A stretch of 64,000 nucleotides of DNA from Clostridium paraputrificum (GCF_900447045.1 NZ_UAWH01000018.1:124001-188000), one strand, 5' to 3'. Positions 15,923 through 25,020 are shown, numbered from the stretch's first letter. The notes: generated by a model from the sequence alone, not told the origin. Made by a program: numbers and translations.

Positions 15923-17516
15923 GAAAGTAATTGTAGGCAATAAGGATGAAGCATTTATTGAGAATAGGTTTAATGATGGTATAAATATTATATTTAGTGA
16001 TGACAATAACAAAGGTAAAACTATTGTAATACAGTCAATGCTATATGCAATGGGAAATGATCCAATATTTCCTTCATCATTTCCTTTTCAACAATACTAT
16101 CATATAGTAGAATTCGAAATAGATGGAGAAGATATAAAGATATGTAGAAAAAAAGACACATTTGTGGTTGTAAAAGGTGGAAATTTATATATACAGGATT
16201 CTTTAACAGAGTTTAAGAGATTTTTTGATAAAAATATTTTTTCATTACCTATAATTATAAAAGATAAAAGGAAGAAAATTGTTGATCCTGTCTTATTTTT
16301 TCAAATATTTTTTGTTGGTCAAGATAAAAAAAATACATCAAATATTTTTAATAATGGATATTATAATAAACAGGATTTTATTAATATGATTTATAGTTAT
16401 TATGGAATTCCTTTATTTTTAGAAAATGATATCAATAAAGATGAAATAAATAACAAGATTTTTGCTTTGAAAGAAGAAAAAAAATTATTAAAAAAAGAAA
16501 ATAAAATATTAAAATCAAAAACTGATGTATCACGGTTAGTCAATATGTCAACAGATCGAGAACAATTAGAAAAACTGCTAACTAAAATGGAAGAACTAAA
16601 AAATACTATAGTTGAACTAACTAAAAGTAGAAATAAATCTATTGCTAGGAAAACAAAAAATGAAATAACCCTAAAAGAGTTAAATTCATTAAATCAAACT
16701 TTAAAAGTCGGAGAGTTACACTGTCTTGAGTGTAGTTCAACTAATATTGGGTATACATCAAAAGATAATAATTGTACATTTGATATATCAAGTGTGGAAA
16801 TCAGAAGACAAATAATAAATTCAATTAAGGAAAAAATAGATTTATATGCTGAAGAAATAGAAGATATTACACTAGATATTAATAAAAAACAGTTAGAATT
16901 AAAAAAAATATTAGCAATAGATGATATAAGTCTAGAAATGATTTTATTTATGAAAAATGATATAAGTAGTGCTTCAAACGCAGATGAACGTATTGTATCA
17001 ATTGATAAAGAAATTAATGAGTTGATGAAGTCTCTGGAAATAAATGAAAATGATGTAGAAGAAATTAAAAACCAGAAAAATATATTAAATAATGAATTAA
17101 CTAATAAAATGTATGAAGTATACAAAAGCATAGATCCGAAAGGTAATTTGAAATTTGAAGGTCTTTTTTCACAGCGAGGTGTAGTGTATTCAGGAAGTGA
17201 GGGGAATGAGTATTATATCGCTAAAATGTGTGCATTTGCACAAGTACTAAAACATAATTATCCAATAATAATAGATTGTTATCGTGATGGTGAGTTATCT
17301 ACAGAAAAAGAAAATAGATTATTAAAAATACTTAGAAATTTTAAGAATCAAGTTATCCTTACAGTAACATTGAAAAATGAGGAAAATGGGAAATATGATT
17401 CCTTAGAATATGTTAATCAAATAAGTTATAATAATCATGATGTGTGTAAATTATTAAAACATCAATATGTAAAAGATTTAGAAATAGAACTCAAAAATTT
17501 TGCGATAAATTTATAA
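15912..17516 (+). CDS. SMC/Rad50-like ATPase with CxxC hook, partner of the nuclease
   Basis: 534 aa from ATG 15912, 8 bases after AAAGGA and inside the end of the nuclease gene; an ATG at 15903 overlaps that site. Walker A is DNNKGKT (K36, T37). Coiled coil at about 175-262 and 297-405 flanks C271-L-E-C274, a Rad50-type zinc-hook-like CxxC. The signature-like SGSEG (427-431) is followed by Walker B PIIID (D455) and a VILTVTL strand. This is the ABC-ATPase head and coil layout of LmuB and ABC-3C ATPases, shorter than true SMC. It probably senses foreign DNA or replication intermediates and controls the nuclease. Confidence 0.7.
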   Translation: MQIKKVIVGNKDEAFIENRFNDGINIIFSDDNNKGKTIVIQSMLYAMGNDPIFPSSFPFQQYYHIVEFEIDGEDIKICRKKDTFVVVKGGNLYIQDSLTEFKRFFDKNIFSLPIIIKDKRKKIVDPVLFFQIFFVGQDKKNTSNIFNNGYYNKQDFINMIYSYYGIPLFLENDINKDEINNKIFALKEEKKLLKKENKILKSKTDVSRLVNMSTDREQLEKLLTKMEELKNTIVELTKSRNKSIARKTKNEITLKELNSLNQTLKVGELHCLECSSTNIGYTSKDNNCTFDISSVEIRRQIINSIKEKIDLYAEEIEDITLDINKKQLELKKILAIDDISLEMILFMKNDISSASNADERIVSIDKEINELMKSLEINENDVEEIKNQKNILNNELTNKMYEVYKSIDPKGNLKFEGLFSQRGVVYSGSEGNEYYIAKMCAFAQVLKHNYPIIIDCYRDGELSTEKENRLLKILRNFKNQVILTVTLKNEENGKYDSLEYVNQISYNNHDVCKLLKHQYVKDLEIELKNFAINL

Positions 17517-17535
17517 AAAAGAGGAGTGATAAAGC

Positions 17536-19329
17536 TTGAATATACCATTTGAGTTCCCCAGTGATGAAGCAAGAAACAAATGGTTGCTTTATCACTATTT
17601 GAAAAAATCCTATACTGATATAGGTATTCCAGAAGCTAAGGCTGAGGAATTAACAGAAAATCGTATACTTGAAAACTCTAAGAATTTGTTTGGGTTCCAT
17701 GGATTAGCATGGCAACTAGGACAGATTTCTCTAGAGTTTTTTTGTTTGTATTTTTTACAGGATATATATCTACCTAAGGAAGATAATACTGCAGCTCCAC
17801 TAGCTGAAGTACATCACGAACTTTGGGAGGATATCCAAGATTCTATTATTGGTGATGGACCAGAACAATTAGGTAGAGTAGTTTCAAGAGGTACTGGAAA
17901 AAGTGCATTTGGTACTTTAGGACCTAGTATTTGGAGTATGGCCTATAAACATAAAACTTATGTTTTGATTTGTTCTGATATAGGATCTACTGCTGAAAAG
18001 TTCATTAAGGATATAAAAGATAATGTCATAGAAAATAAATACATTGAAGATGCATTTGGAAAGTTGCTTGATGATGCAAATAAGGACTATAAGTGTAATG
18101 CAACTCAATTAGAGTTTACTAATAGAACATTTGTTGAAGCAATTTCTTCTACTTCACCAATGAGAGGTAGAAAATATAGAAATACTAGACCTGATTTAAT
18201 CATTCTCGATGATTATCAATCTGAAGAGGATGTTAGAACAGAAGAAGCCAGGTTGAAAAAGTGGAAAAGATACTCAGATGACGTTAAGTTTGCAAAGCAA
18301 AGACCAGTTAAAAGAAATGGTAAGATTGTTAAAAAAGGTACCGTTCTTATGGCTTGGGGAACCCAGCAACATAAAGAATGTTTCTATAGTAGGTTATTGA
18401 AATCGGCAACTTGGAAATTTAAGAAATATAAAGGTGTATTTATAGATGATTTTATCAATGAAAATGGGGAAAAAGTTAATGGATTGGATCATTATTTTTC
18501 AACTGGACTATGGAAAGAATTTAGAGATATACTTTTTAACTTTAAAAATGAAGATAGACTTGAAGATGCTAAAGAGTTTTATTATGAGCATGAAAAGGAA
18601 ATGCAATTTAAAACTCTATGGAGTGAATTCTGGGATTGCTTAGAGCTTGCGTTAGATTACTATGAAAATGCAAATAGTTTTAAACAAGAGGTTCAAGGGG
18701 ATGTTGATTCTATAGGTGAAAAATATTTTAAGAGATTAAGTACTGAACCGAGAGAAACTATAGAAACTCATGACTTTATTAAAACTATGCTTTGTGTGGA
18801 TCCTGCTGCAAGTGGTGGTGCAAACAATGACTATTGTGCATTTTTAGTTGGTTCTGAATCTAGTAATGGTAATAAGTATGCTAGAAAAGCGAAGTTAGAA
18901 AAAATAAACGCTAGAAAAGAGTTTGATAAATATATTCAGAAAATGGTTGATTATCTGCTTGAGTATGAAGAGATTACCCATGTAAATATTGAAAAGAACA
19001 CCTTTAATGGTGCTGATGCAAACCAGTTGGAAAAAGCAATTAAGGAACATCCAATTCTGAAGTTTAGAGATATAACTATAATTAATGAAATGCAAAGAAA
19101 AAATAAGGATGATAAGATTTCAACAATAGTACCATATGTAAATAATGGTACTTTTATTTTTGCTGAAGAAGATGAAGAATTTACAAATCAACTTATGGAA
19201 TTTGCTGGACAAAAATTCACAGTACATGATGATGCCGCTGATGTATCTGCTGAATTTTGGTTGAAGATAGATACTATTGAAGGAAGTATACAAATTCAAT
19301 TATTGGATAGAAGATTATTTGGTTTGTAG
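17536..19329 (+). CDS. terL: Terminase large subunit
   Basis: 597 aa, TTG start 9 bases after GAGGAG. ATPase domain: Walker A VSRGTGKS (116-123), Walker B LIILDD (221-226) and motif III region LMAWGTQQ. Nuclease domain: LCVDPAASGG with D422, an IEKN segment, and a C-terminal DDAADVSAEFW with late acidic residues. It translocates and cuts phage DNA during packaging with TerS and the portal. The following gene is the portal, 12 bases downstream. Confidence 0.92.
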   Translation: MNIPFEFPSDEARNKWLLYHYLKKSYTDIGIPEAKAEELTENRILENSKNLFGFHGLAWQLGQISLEFFCLYFLQDIYLPKEDNTAAPLAEVHHELWEDIQDSIIGDGPEQLGRVVSRGTGKSAFGTLGPSIWSMAYKHKTYVLICSDIGSTAEKFIKDIKDNVIENKYIEDAFGKLLDDANKDYKCNATQLEFTNRTFVEAISSTSPMRGRKYRNTRPDLIILDDYQSEEDVRTEEARLKKWKRYSDDVKFAKQRPVKRNGKIVKKGTVLMAWGTQQHKECFYSRLLKSATWKFKKYKGVFIDDFINENGEKVNGLDHYFSTGLWKEFRDILFNFKNEDRLEDAKEFYYEHEKEMQFKTLWSEFWDCLELALDYYENANSFKQEVQGDVDSIGEKYFKRLSTEPRETIETHDFIKTMLCVDPAASGGANNDYCAFLVGSESSNGNKYARKAKLEKINARKEFDKYIQKMVDYLLEYEEITHVNIEKNTFNGADANQLEKAIKEHPILKFRDITIINEMQRKNKDDKISTIVPYVNNGTFIFAEEDEEFTNQLMEFAGQKFTVHDDAADVSAEFWLKIDTIEGSIQIQLLDRRLFGL

Positions 19330-19341
19330 GAGGTGTGAAGG

Positions 19342-20682
19342 TTGAAAATAAGTGAATTAATAAAAAAGTTATTTAAGAAAGAAATAGGATTAGATTTAAA
19401 TAATCCAGAACATCTTAAATTAGTAAAGAAAGCGTATGGATCATATCGTGTTTTTAGAAATATTTACTTGAAGATGTATCGCTATTATAGGGGGGATACA
19501 GATGCTATAAGGAAGTATTTATTTGTTACTGAAAGGTCTAATCTTAAGATTAATACCAATTATATTAAAAAGTTTATAAGAGAAGAAGTTGCCTATACAG
19601 TTGGAAATGATATTACTTATGAGTCCAGAAGTGATAATGATGAAATTGTTGAGAATATTGAATACTATACAGCTCATTGGAATGAATTACATGACTCTGA
19701 TTTAATGAAATATTTACTGATTTTCACAAAGGTTTATGAAATATATTACATAGATGATAATGCGGATTTTTGTAGTAAGATTATAAAACCAACTGATGGC
19801 TATGCTTATTTTGATAGTATATCAGGAAAAGTTCTATTTTTTATTCATGCTTTTAAAAATGATTTTGAAAATACAATTTCTTATATAGATGTTTATACAT
19901 CAGATAAAATCTATCACTTTGATAGTAAATTTAATGAAATATCACAGCCTACTGCAAATATTTTTGGAGAAGTGCCAGTTACTATTGGAGATTTAACGGA
20001 AGAAGGTGTTGATGATAGCCTTTATAAAGATTTAAAGGGACTTCAAGATGCTTTTGAAACTAATCTTTCTGACATTGGTAATGAAATAAGCGATTTTAGA
20101 AATGCTTATTTGCTATTCAAAAATGCATCAGTTGAGCCAGAAAAAATTCCTGAAATGAAGAAATTGGGAATAATTCAATTAAAAAATAAAAATAGTGATG
20201 CAGAATGGTTGATTAAAAATGTTAATGATACATTTATTCAAAATACGTTAGATAGATATGAGGATGTAATGTATCAACTTTCATGTCACATTAATCATAA
20301 TGAAAAATTACAAAGCAACTTAAGTGGTATAGCTTTAAGATCTAGATTGATCGTATTGGAAAATAAGTGTTCACTTGAAATAAAAGCACATAAAAACATG
20401 GTTAAAAATAGAATTAGATTTCTATTTAAGTATTTAGATATAAAAAAGAATAAGAAATTTGATTATAAAGATGTTAAGTTCTTATATACTCCTAATATAC
20501 CTAGTGATGATTTGGCAACAGCTCAAATGTTAGCTCAGCTACCAGAAGGAGTTGTTTCAAAAGATACTGGAAGAGGCTTGTTGAGTTTTGTAAATAATAA
20601 GGTAGCTGAAGGAAAAAAGGTTGATGAAGAAAATCAAGAAGAAATGAAAAATATTCCTGATATAGGACATGGTGATGAATAA
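19342..20682 (+). CDS. Portal protein (SPP1-type)
   Basis: 446 aa, TTG start after GGAGGTG. It has the SPP1/A118 portal layout: an N-terminal KMYRYYRGD-like segment, TNYIKKFIREEVAYTVGND, a central DIGNEISDFRNAYLLF, and SGIALRSRLI in the stem/crown region. It forms the dodecameric ring at the capsid vertex. The last base overlaps the minor head gene start (TAATGG). Confidence 0.9.
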   Translation: MKISELIKKLFKKEIGLDLNNPEHLKLVKKAYGSYRVFRNIYLKMYRYYRGDTDAIRKYLFVTERSNLKINTNYIKKFIREEVAYTVGNDITYESRSDNDEIVENIEYYTAHWNELHDSDLMKYLLIFTKVYEIYYIDDNADFCSKIIKPTDGYAYFDSISGKVLFFIHAFKNDFENTISYIDVYTSDKIYHFDSKFNEISQPTANIFGEVPVTIGDLTEEGVDDSLYKDLKGLQDAFETNLSDIGNEISDFRNAYLLFKNASVEPEKIPEMKKLGIIQLKNKNSDAEWLIKNVNDTFIQNTLDRYEDVMYQLSCHINHNEKLQSNLSGIALRSRLIVLENKCSLEIKAHKNMVKNRIRFLFKYLDIKKNKKFDYKDVKFLYTPNIPSDDLATAQMLAQLPEGVVSKDTGRGLLSFVNNKVAEGKKVDEENQEEMKNIPDIGHGDE

Positions 20683-21842
20683 TGGATAGAGAGAAATTTT
20701 TAGAAGATATTTATAAGTCATCTGAGGAAGATTTAGAGAAAGTATATAGGGAGCAGGAAGAAAATAAGGAAAATATTTTAAAAGAAATAGCTATGATTTT
20801 GCTTACTTACACTATTGTTGATAGTGTGTTGAACTTAAGTAAAAAAGAAAAAGATAGTTGTTACAATAAACTATCCAAATTGATTTTAAGCATGTTTGGT
20901 GCTGAGATTAAGAACTCTACTGAAACCATTAATAATATATTAGTTGATGTGGCAGAGAAGAATTTTAAATATTATGGGTTAAAGGATAATAAAAGGTTTA
21001 TTGAAAAGTTAGTTAATGAACACTATAGAGGGTTAAAATTCTCAGATAGAGTTTGGAATAATGGTAATGATATTTCCAAAATGCTTCATAAGGAGATTAA
21101 GGATTTTCTCAATGGTAAAATAAATGCAAATCAAATTAAGTCTCATATTGAAAAGCAATTTGATGTTAATAAGTATAATGTGAAAAGATTAGTTGACACA
21201 GAGATAGCTAGAATAGAAAGTAAAGTTACAGAAAATTATTTCAAGGAATATGGAATTAAAAAAGTTAGGTATAATGCTTGTTTGTGTAATGCTTGTGATA
21301 AATGTATGAGTGATCATAATAAGGTATTTAATGTTGATGATTCTAATAGACCAAGTTTACCTAGACATCCAAATTGTCAATGCTTTTATGTCCAGAAAGA
21401 TGATGAAAAACATTTAGTGATGAATTTACAATTGTTTGCTAAGAAAAGTAATTGGGAGATATTAAGATCACAAATTAATTCAGGTATTTTGGACGAAAAC
21501 GAAGCTAAAAATGGAATGAAGTATTGGGAAAAAGCTATAAAAAAAGAAATAGTAACACCTATAGAAGTTATAAATAAAAGTAGAAAAAGTATAGATCAAT
21601 ACTGGCATATCTTAGAGGACCATAAGGAATTTTTAAATCCATCTAATATAGATGAAATAGTAGAAAGTTTAAAAAATCCAGATGAGATAAGACTATCATT
21701 TGGTAAAAATGTATATATTAAAAATATAAAAGGAAAAGATTTGATAGTGATAGTTAATAGTGATATAATTACAGCATATTATCCTAATAAAAGGTATTTA
21801 AATAATAATATAAAAAAGAAGGTGTTGTTATGGCGAAAGTAG
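20682..21842 (+). CDS. Minor head protein (Mu gpF/SPP1 gp7-like) fused to PBECR-type nuclease domain
   Basis: 386 aa. Residues 1-245 form the minor head domain with the typical C-terminal cysteine motif (CLCNACDKC, then LPRHPNCQCFY). Residue 247 starts MNLQLFA, a motif usually found at N-termini of phage structural or toxin proteins. Residues 297-375 resemble the phage Barnase-EndoU-ColicinE5/D-RelE (PBECR) fold: HILEDH (H309, H314), NPDEIRL, and IVNSDIITAYY. Such domains are thought to enter the host with the DNA as nucleases. The following acidic gene overlaps by 13 bases and may be an immunity factor. Confidence 0.75.
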   Translation: MDREKFLEDIYKSSEEDLEKVYREQEENKENILKEIAMILLTYTIVDSVLNLSKKEKDSCYNKLSKLILSMFGAEIKNSTETINNILVDVAEKNFKYYGLKDNKRFIEKLVNEHYRGLKFSDRVWNNGNDISKMLHKEIKDFLNGKINANQIKSHIEKQFDVNKYNVKRLVDTEIARIESKVTENYFKEYGIKKVRYNACLCNACDKCMSDHNKVFNVDDSNRPSLPRHPNCQCFYVQKDDEKHLVMNLQLFAKKSNWEILRSQINSGILDENEAKNGMKYWEKAIKKEIVTPIEVINKSRKSIDQYWHILEDHKEFLNPSNIDEIVESLKNPDEIRLSFGKNVYIKNIKGKDLIVIVNSDIITAYYPNKRYLNNNIKKKVLLWRK

Positions 21843-22156
21843 TAAAATCATTGAGCTTAAATGAAATAAATGATGAAATTATATCTAAATGTTGTTTTAT
21901 AAATGATTGTAACAATATAACTACTGATGGATATGAAACACCAGATTATGAGGTTCTTCTTCATTATGTAGGAGAAACTGATGATTTAGCTAGTATTGAG
22001 ATATTAGATTTAAAAAAGGTTTATAAAAACATAGACAAAGAAGAATGTTTACCTGATGTTGGACTTTTAGATTATAAAGATGATGAATTAGCTTTAGATC
22101 TTAAAGATGTGACATTAAGAGAATTGTATAAAGAAGTATTGAAAAAGGTTTTATAA
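21830..22156 (+). CDS. Acidic small protein, candidate immunity/regulator for the PBECR domain
   Basis: 108 aa, ATG inside the end of the minor head gene with AAGAAGGTG upstream, so translation is coupled. It is strongly acidic (many DD/EE, e.g. DYKDDELALDLKD) and has no recognised domain. Placement directly after a toxin-like C-terminal domain is the usual place for a neutralising partner. It could instead be an ordinary head accessory protein. Confidence 0.6.
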   Translation: MAKVVKSLSLNEINDEIISKCCFINDCNNITTDGYETPDYEVLLHYVGETDDLASIEILDLKKVYKNIDKEECLPDVGLLDYKDDELALDLKDVTLRELYKEVLKKVL

Positions 22157-22189
22157 AAGCACTTACTAAATTAAAGGGTAGGTGCTTTT
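22155..22189 (+). terminator. Hairpin terminator overlapping the end of the acidic gene
   Basis: AAAAGCACTTAC / GTAGGTGCTTTT, 12-bp stem with one G-U pair, T-rich 3' arm. Confidence 0.6.
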
Positions 22190-22205
22190 ATTATGGATAA
22201 ATTTA

Positions 22206-22234
22206 AGTCTTAGGAAACTAAGGCTTTTTATTTT
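22206..22234 (+). terminator. Terminator with GAAA tetraloop before scaffold gene
   Basis: AGTCTTAG-GAAA-CTAAGGCT with TTTTTATTTT after it. Together with the previous hairpin it separates the early head genes from the highly expressed scaffold/capsid genes. Confidence 0.75.
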
Positions 22235-22347
22235 GCCTGTAATCGTCTTGTGGAAGCTTTCTTGTACAAGGGGATATAAATACTAACTAAGTTAAATAAT
22301 TTTGTGTCACAAGGCTCATAAAGAGGTTTGTGGGATAAGGAGGATAT

Positions 22348-22983
22348 ATGTTAAAGAAAGATTTATTAAAACTAATTGAAAAAGCTACTGATGATCAAGA
22401 TATTGATGAATTAGTAAAAGATAGTGATTTAGCTAAGTCACTAAAAGAAAGTGGACTTACCTTAGAGGCCTTTAAGGAAAAAATGAAAAATGATAAAGAC
22501 TTTAAAGCTTATATGGAGAGTGAACATGATAAATATCACAATAAAGCTTTAAAGACTTGGAAGGAGAATAATTTAGAGAAGGAGCTTGAACCTTTTATTA
22601 AGGAAAAGTATCCAGATTTAGTTACTGATCCTATGGCTAAGAAGTTAGCTGATTTAGAGAAACAACTAGCTGATGAAAAAGCAGCTAATGCAAGAAAAGA
22701 TCTTTTAGCTGAAGCTATGAAATATGCAAAAGATAAGAAGCTGCCAGCTAGTGTAGTTGAGAAGTGCTTAGGTGAAGATTTTGATAAGACTAAGGAGGTT
22801 ATAGACTCTATAGCTGAAGATTGGTCAAAGGGACTTGAGGCAATAGTTACTGAAAAAATGAAACAGTCTAGTTATGTACCTGGTAATGGATCAGATGGAA
22901 AACCAATTAGTATTGGGGCTTCTATTGCAGCTCAAAACAATTCAAGATCAAGTGCTCCAAGTAATCCTTGGGGTGATAAATAA
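22348..22983 (+). CDS. Scaffold protein (DUF4355-like)
   Basis: 211 aa, AAGGAGG upstream. Highly charged, helical, with a long coiled coil (KLADLEKQLADEKAANARKDLL) and a glycine/serine-rich C-terminus ending NPWGDK, the normal form of DUF4355 phage scaffolds. It templates procapsid assembly and is absent from mature virions. It lies directly upstream of decoration and capsid genes. Confidence 0.85.
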   Translation: MLKKDLLKLIEKATDDQDIDELVKDSDLAKSLKESGLTLEAFKEKMKNDKDFKAYMESEHDKYHNKALKTWKENNLEKELEPFIKEKYPDLVTDPMAKKLADLEKQLADEKAANARKDLLAEAMKYAKDKKLPASVVEKCLGEDFDKTKEVIDSIAEDWSKGLEAIVTEKMKQSSYVPGNGSDGKPISIGASIAAQNNSRSSAPSNPWGDK

Positions 22984-22996
22984 GGAGGATGATAAA

Positions 22997-23185
22997 GTGA
23001 ATATTACTGAATTTCAAATGAATAAAGAAGTAATAGCTAGAGGTAGCGACGGAAGTGAAATAAAAGGGGTTTTAAAAGGAATTAATGAGAATAACGATGG
23101 TGAAGTAATTGTTACAATTGAACACTTATGGCCTTGTATATCAAAATTTAATATTGATAAAGTTTATTGTGAAAGTGAGGAGTAG
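22997..23185 (+). CDS. Small phage head-region protein (62 aa)
   Basis: GTG 22997 is preceded by TAAGGAGG; the longer upstream frame overlaps the scaffold gene in another frame and is unlikely. The protein looks beta-rich (EIKGVLKGI, EVIVTIEHLW). Not recognised. Its place between scaffold and decoration genes suggests a head accessory role. Confidence 0.6.
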   Translation: MNITEFQMNKEVIARGSDGSEIKGVLKGINENNDGEVIVTIEHLWPCISKFNIDKVYCESEE

Positions 23186-23188
23186 AAT

Positions 23189-23548
23189 ATGTATTTTAAA
23201 AGATCAAATTATGAAAATGATATGGAGATTTTAGTTACTGAAAAGAATTTAGTTACTTTTTCAGGAACAGTTGTAGCAAGTGGTGTTGAGTCTAATGCCG
23301 AAGGAAAGAAAATTGTAAAAGCTGGTTCTTTCATTGATGCTACAGGTGCAGTTGTAAAACCAAGTGGATCAAGTTTTGAAGGTAATCCAATAGGGGTTCT
23401 TTATAAAACAGTAGATGTAACAAATGGAGATGCTCCAGCTTCAATAATAGTTGAAGGTTACTTAAGAGAAGATAGAGTATTCGATGGTTTTGACGAAGGT
23501 GCTAAAACTGCTGCTAAAGCAAAAGTACCAAATATAAAATTTAGATAG
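23189..23548 (+). CDS. Probable capsid decoration/head protein
   Basis: 119 aa. A beta-rich sequence with FSGTVVASGVES, GKKIVKAGSFIDATG and GVLYKTVDVTNGDAPASIIVEGYL resembles the small decoration proteins encoded just before gpE-type capsid genes in clostridial phages. It would sit on the outer capsid lattice. Confidence 0.7.
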   Translation: MYFKRSNYENDMEILVTEKNLVTFSGTVVASGVESNAEGKKIVKAGSFIDATGAVVKPSGSSFEGNPIGVLYKTVDVTNGDAPASIIVEGYLREDRVFDGFDEGAKTAAKAKVPNIKFR

Positions 23549-23563
23549 GAAGGTGAATAATAA

Positions 23564-24595
23564 ATGCCAAGATTAGAAGAAGTTTTTAACACAAATGAGT
23601 TAGTTAATTATTTTAAAGAAAGAAAAGTTACTCCAATGTTAGGGGAATCACTTTTCCCAGAGCGTAAAATTCAAGATATTGAATTTGACATGATCTTAGG
23701 AACAGGGGGACTTCCTGTAAGTGCAGAAGTTCATGCTTTTGATGCAGAAACTCAATTAGCATCAAGAGAAGCAATTGAAAAAGGTGTTGCAAGCTTAGCT
23801 CTTATTAAGAGAAAGATTAAAATTGCAGAAAAAGAAATCATTAAGATAAATAATCCAAGAACAGATTCAGAATTAGCTTTTGTCTTATCTTTACTTTACA
23901 ATGATGCTGAAAAGATGTCAGATTCAGTTAGAGTTAGAGTTGAAGCTATGAGAATGGAGTTATTATCTACAGGTAAAATTGCTATTAATGAAAATAAAAT
24001 TAAAGTAACTATGGATTATAAAGTTCCAAATGGAAACAAAAAGGCATTTACATGGCAAGCACCTGAAAGTGATACTCCACTAGATGATTTAGCAGCATTA
24101 GCTGATGCAGTTGAAAATGAAAGTGGTTCAAGACCAACAAGGGCATTAACTTCTAGAAAAGTTGTTAAAACTATTTGCAGTTGTGCAAGTGTAAGAAAAG
24201 CTATTTATGGAGTTAACTCAGACAAGATTGTTACTTTAGCTACATTAAATGAACTATTAGCTCAATTAGATTTACCTCAAATAGTGGTTTATGAAGGAAA
24301 ATACAAGAAAGAAACTGCAAAAGGATATACTACTGCTAGATATTTCCCTGAAGATGTAATATCTATGTTTGGAGATGAAACATTAGGGGAGACTATTTAT
24401 GGTTTAACAGCCGAAGAAGTTAAGCTTATTGGTGATGAAAAGATGGAAGAAGCTTCTATGTTAGATAATAAGATTTTCGTTGGAACTTATACATCTATAG
24501 ATCCAGTTGGAGAATTTACTAAAGCTGTTGCTACTGCATTACCAACATTACCTCATGGAGAAGAATTAGGGATAGGAACTATCACTTTACCCTAA
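23564..24595 (+). CDS. Major capsid protein (gpE-like); longer form by +1 frameshift
   Basis: 343 aa in frame. It has the lambda gpE-like capsid pattern: an N-terminal FNTNELVNYFKER, ERKIQDIEFDMI, a central E-loop with ASREAIEKGVASL, IYGLTAEEVKLI and a C-terminal VGTYTSIDPVG. The frame ends LPHGEELGIGTITLP then TAA. Immediately after the last CCC codon the +1 frame stays open for 22 more codons (see 24590-24662), giving a 365-aa form. The next gene starts only after that second stop. Confidence 0.9.
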   Translation: MPRLEEVFNTNELVNYFKERKVTPMLGESLFPERKIQDIEFDMILGTGGLPVSAEVHAFDAETQLASREAIEKGVASLALIKRKIKIAEKEIIKINNPRTDSELAFVLSLLYNDAEKMSDSVRVRVEAMRMELLSTGKIAINENKIKVTMDYKVPNGNKKAFTWQAPESDTPLDDLAALADAVENESGSRPTRALTSRKVVKTICSCASVRKAIYGVNSDKIVTLATLNELLAQLDLPQIVVYEGKYKKETAKGYTTARYFPEDVISMFGDETLGETIYGLTAEEVKLIGDEKMEEASMLDNKIFVGTYTSIDPVGEFTKAVATALPTLPHGEELGIGTITLP

Positions 24596-24662
24596 TCCTG
24601 CCCTAGAGACATCTAAAGTCGGTAAAGCTAGGGTAGGCAAAGCAAAAGTAGGCAAAGAATAG
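24590..24662 (+). other. Programmed +1 frameshift site and capsid C-terminal extension
   Basis: The zero frame ends CCC-TAA (24590-24595). Slippage of tRNA-Pro from CCC to CCT continues in the +1 frame from 24594 as NPALETSKVGKARVGKAKVGKE, stop at 24660-24662. A 6-bp stem CCCTAG (24601-24606) / CTAGGG (24628-24633) begins 8 bases after the slip codon, the spacing of known stimulators. Listeria phage PSA is reported to lengthen capsid and tail proteins by +1 shifts at proline codons. The extension has a repeated VGKA unit. Confidence 0.7.
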
Positions 24663-24675
24663 GAAGGTGATATAA

Positions 24676-25017
24676 ATGGCATATCAAAAACATACATGGC
24701 AAGATGGAGAATTAATTACACATGAAAGGCTAAATGCTATAGAAAATGGTATATCAGAAATAGAACTTACTCCAGGACCTGTTGGACCAAAAGGAGAAAG
24801 AGGAGAAACTGGACCTGCAGGAGCAACAGGACCTAAAGGTGATAAAGGGGAAACTGGTGCTATTGGACCACAGGGTCCCAAAGGATCAGATGCAGTAATT
24901 AATAAATTAAATAAAGTAGATGCTTTAGATGGTGGGGCACAAGTTGCAGCAGTAGTAACAACATTTAATAATTTAATTGCAGATTTAAAAGCCAAAGGGC
25001 TTATGAATGAATCATAA
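24676..25017 (+). CDS. Collagen-like head fibre protein (gp8.5-like)
   Basis: 113 aa. The N-terminus [21 protein letters not shown] is the capsid-binding region of Head_fiber proteins. Residues 35-72 are Gly-X-Y triplets ([16 protein letters not shown]...). The C-terminus ([24 protein letters not shown]) is the trimerisation foot. It forms fibres on the capsid surface, possibly for adhesion to mucus or other surfaces. Confidence 0.85.
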   Translation: MAYQKHTWQDGELITHERLNAIENGISEIELTPGPVGPKGERGETGPAGATGPKGDKGETGAIGPQGPKGSDAVINKLNKVDALDGGAQVAAVVTTFNNLIADLKAKGLMNES

Positions 25018-25020
25018 ATG

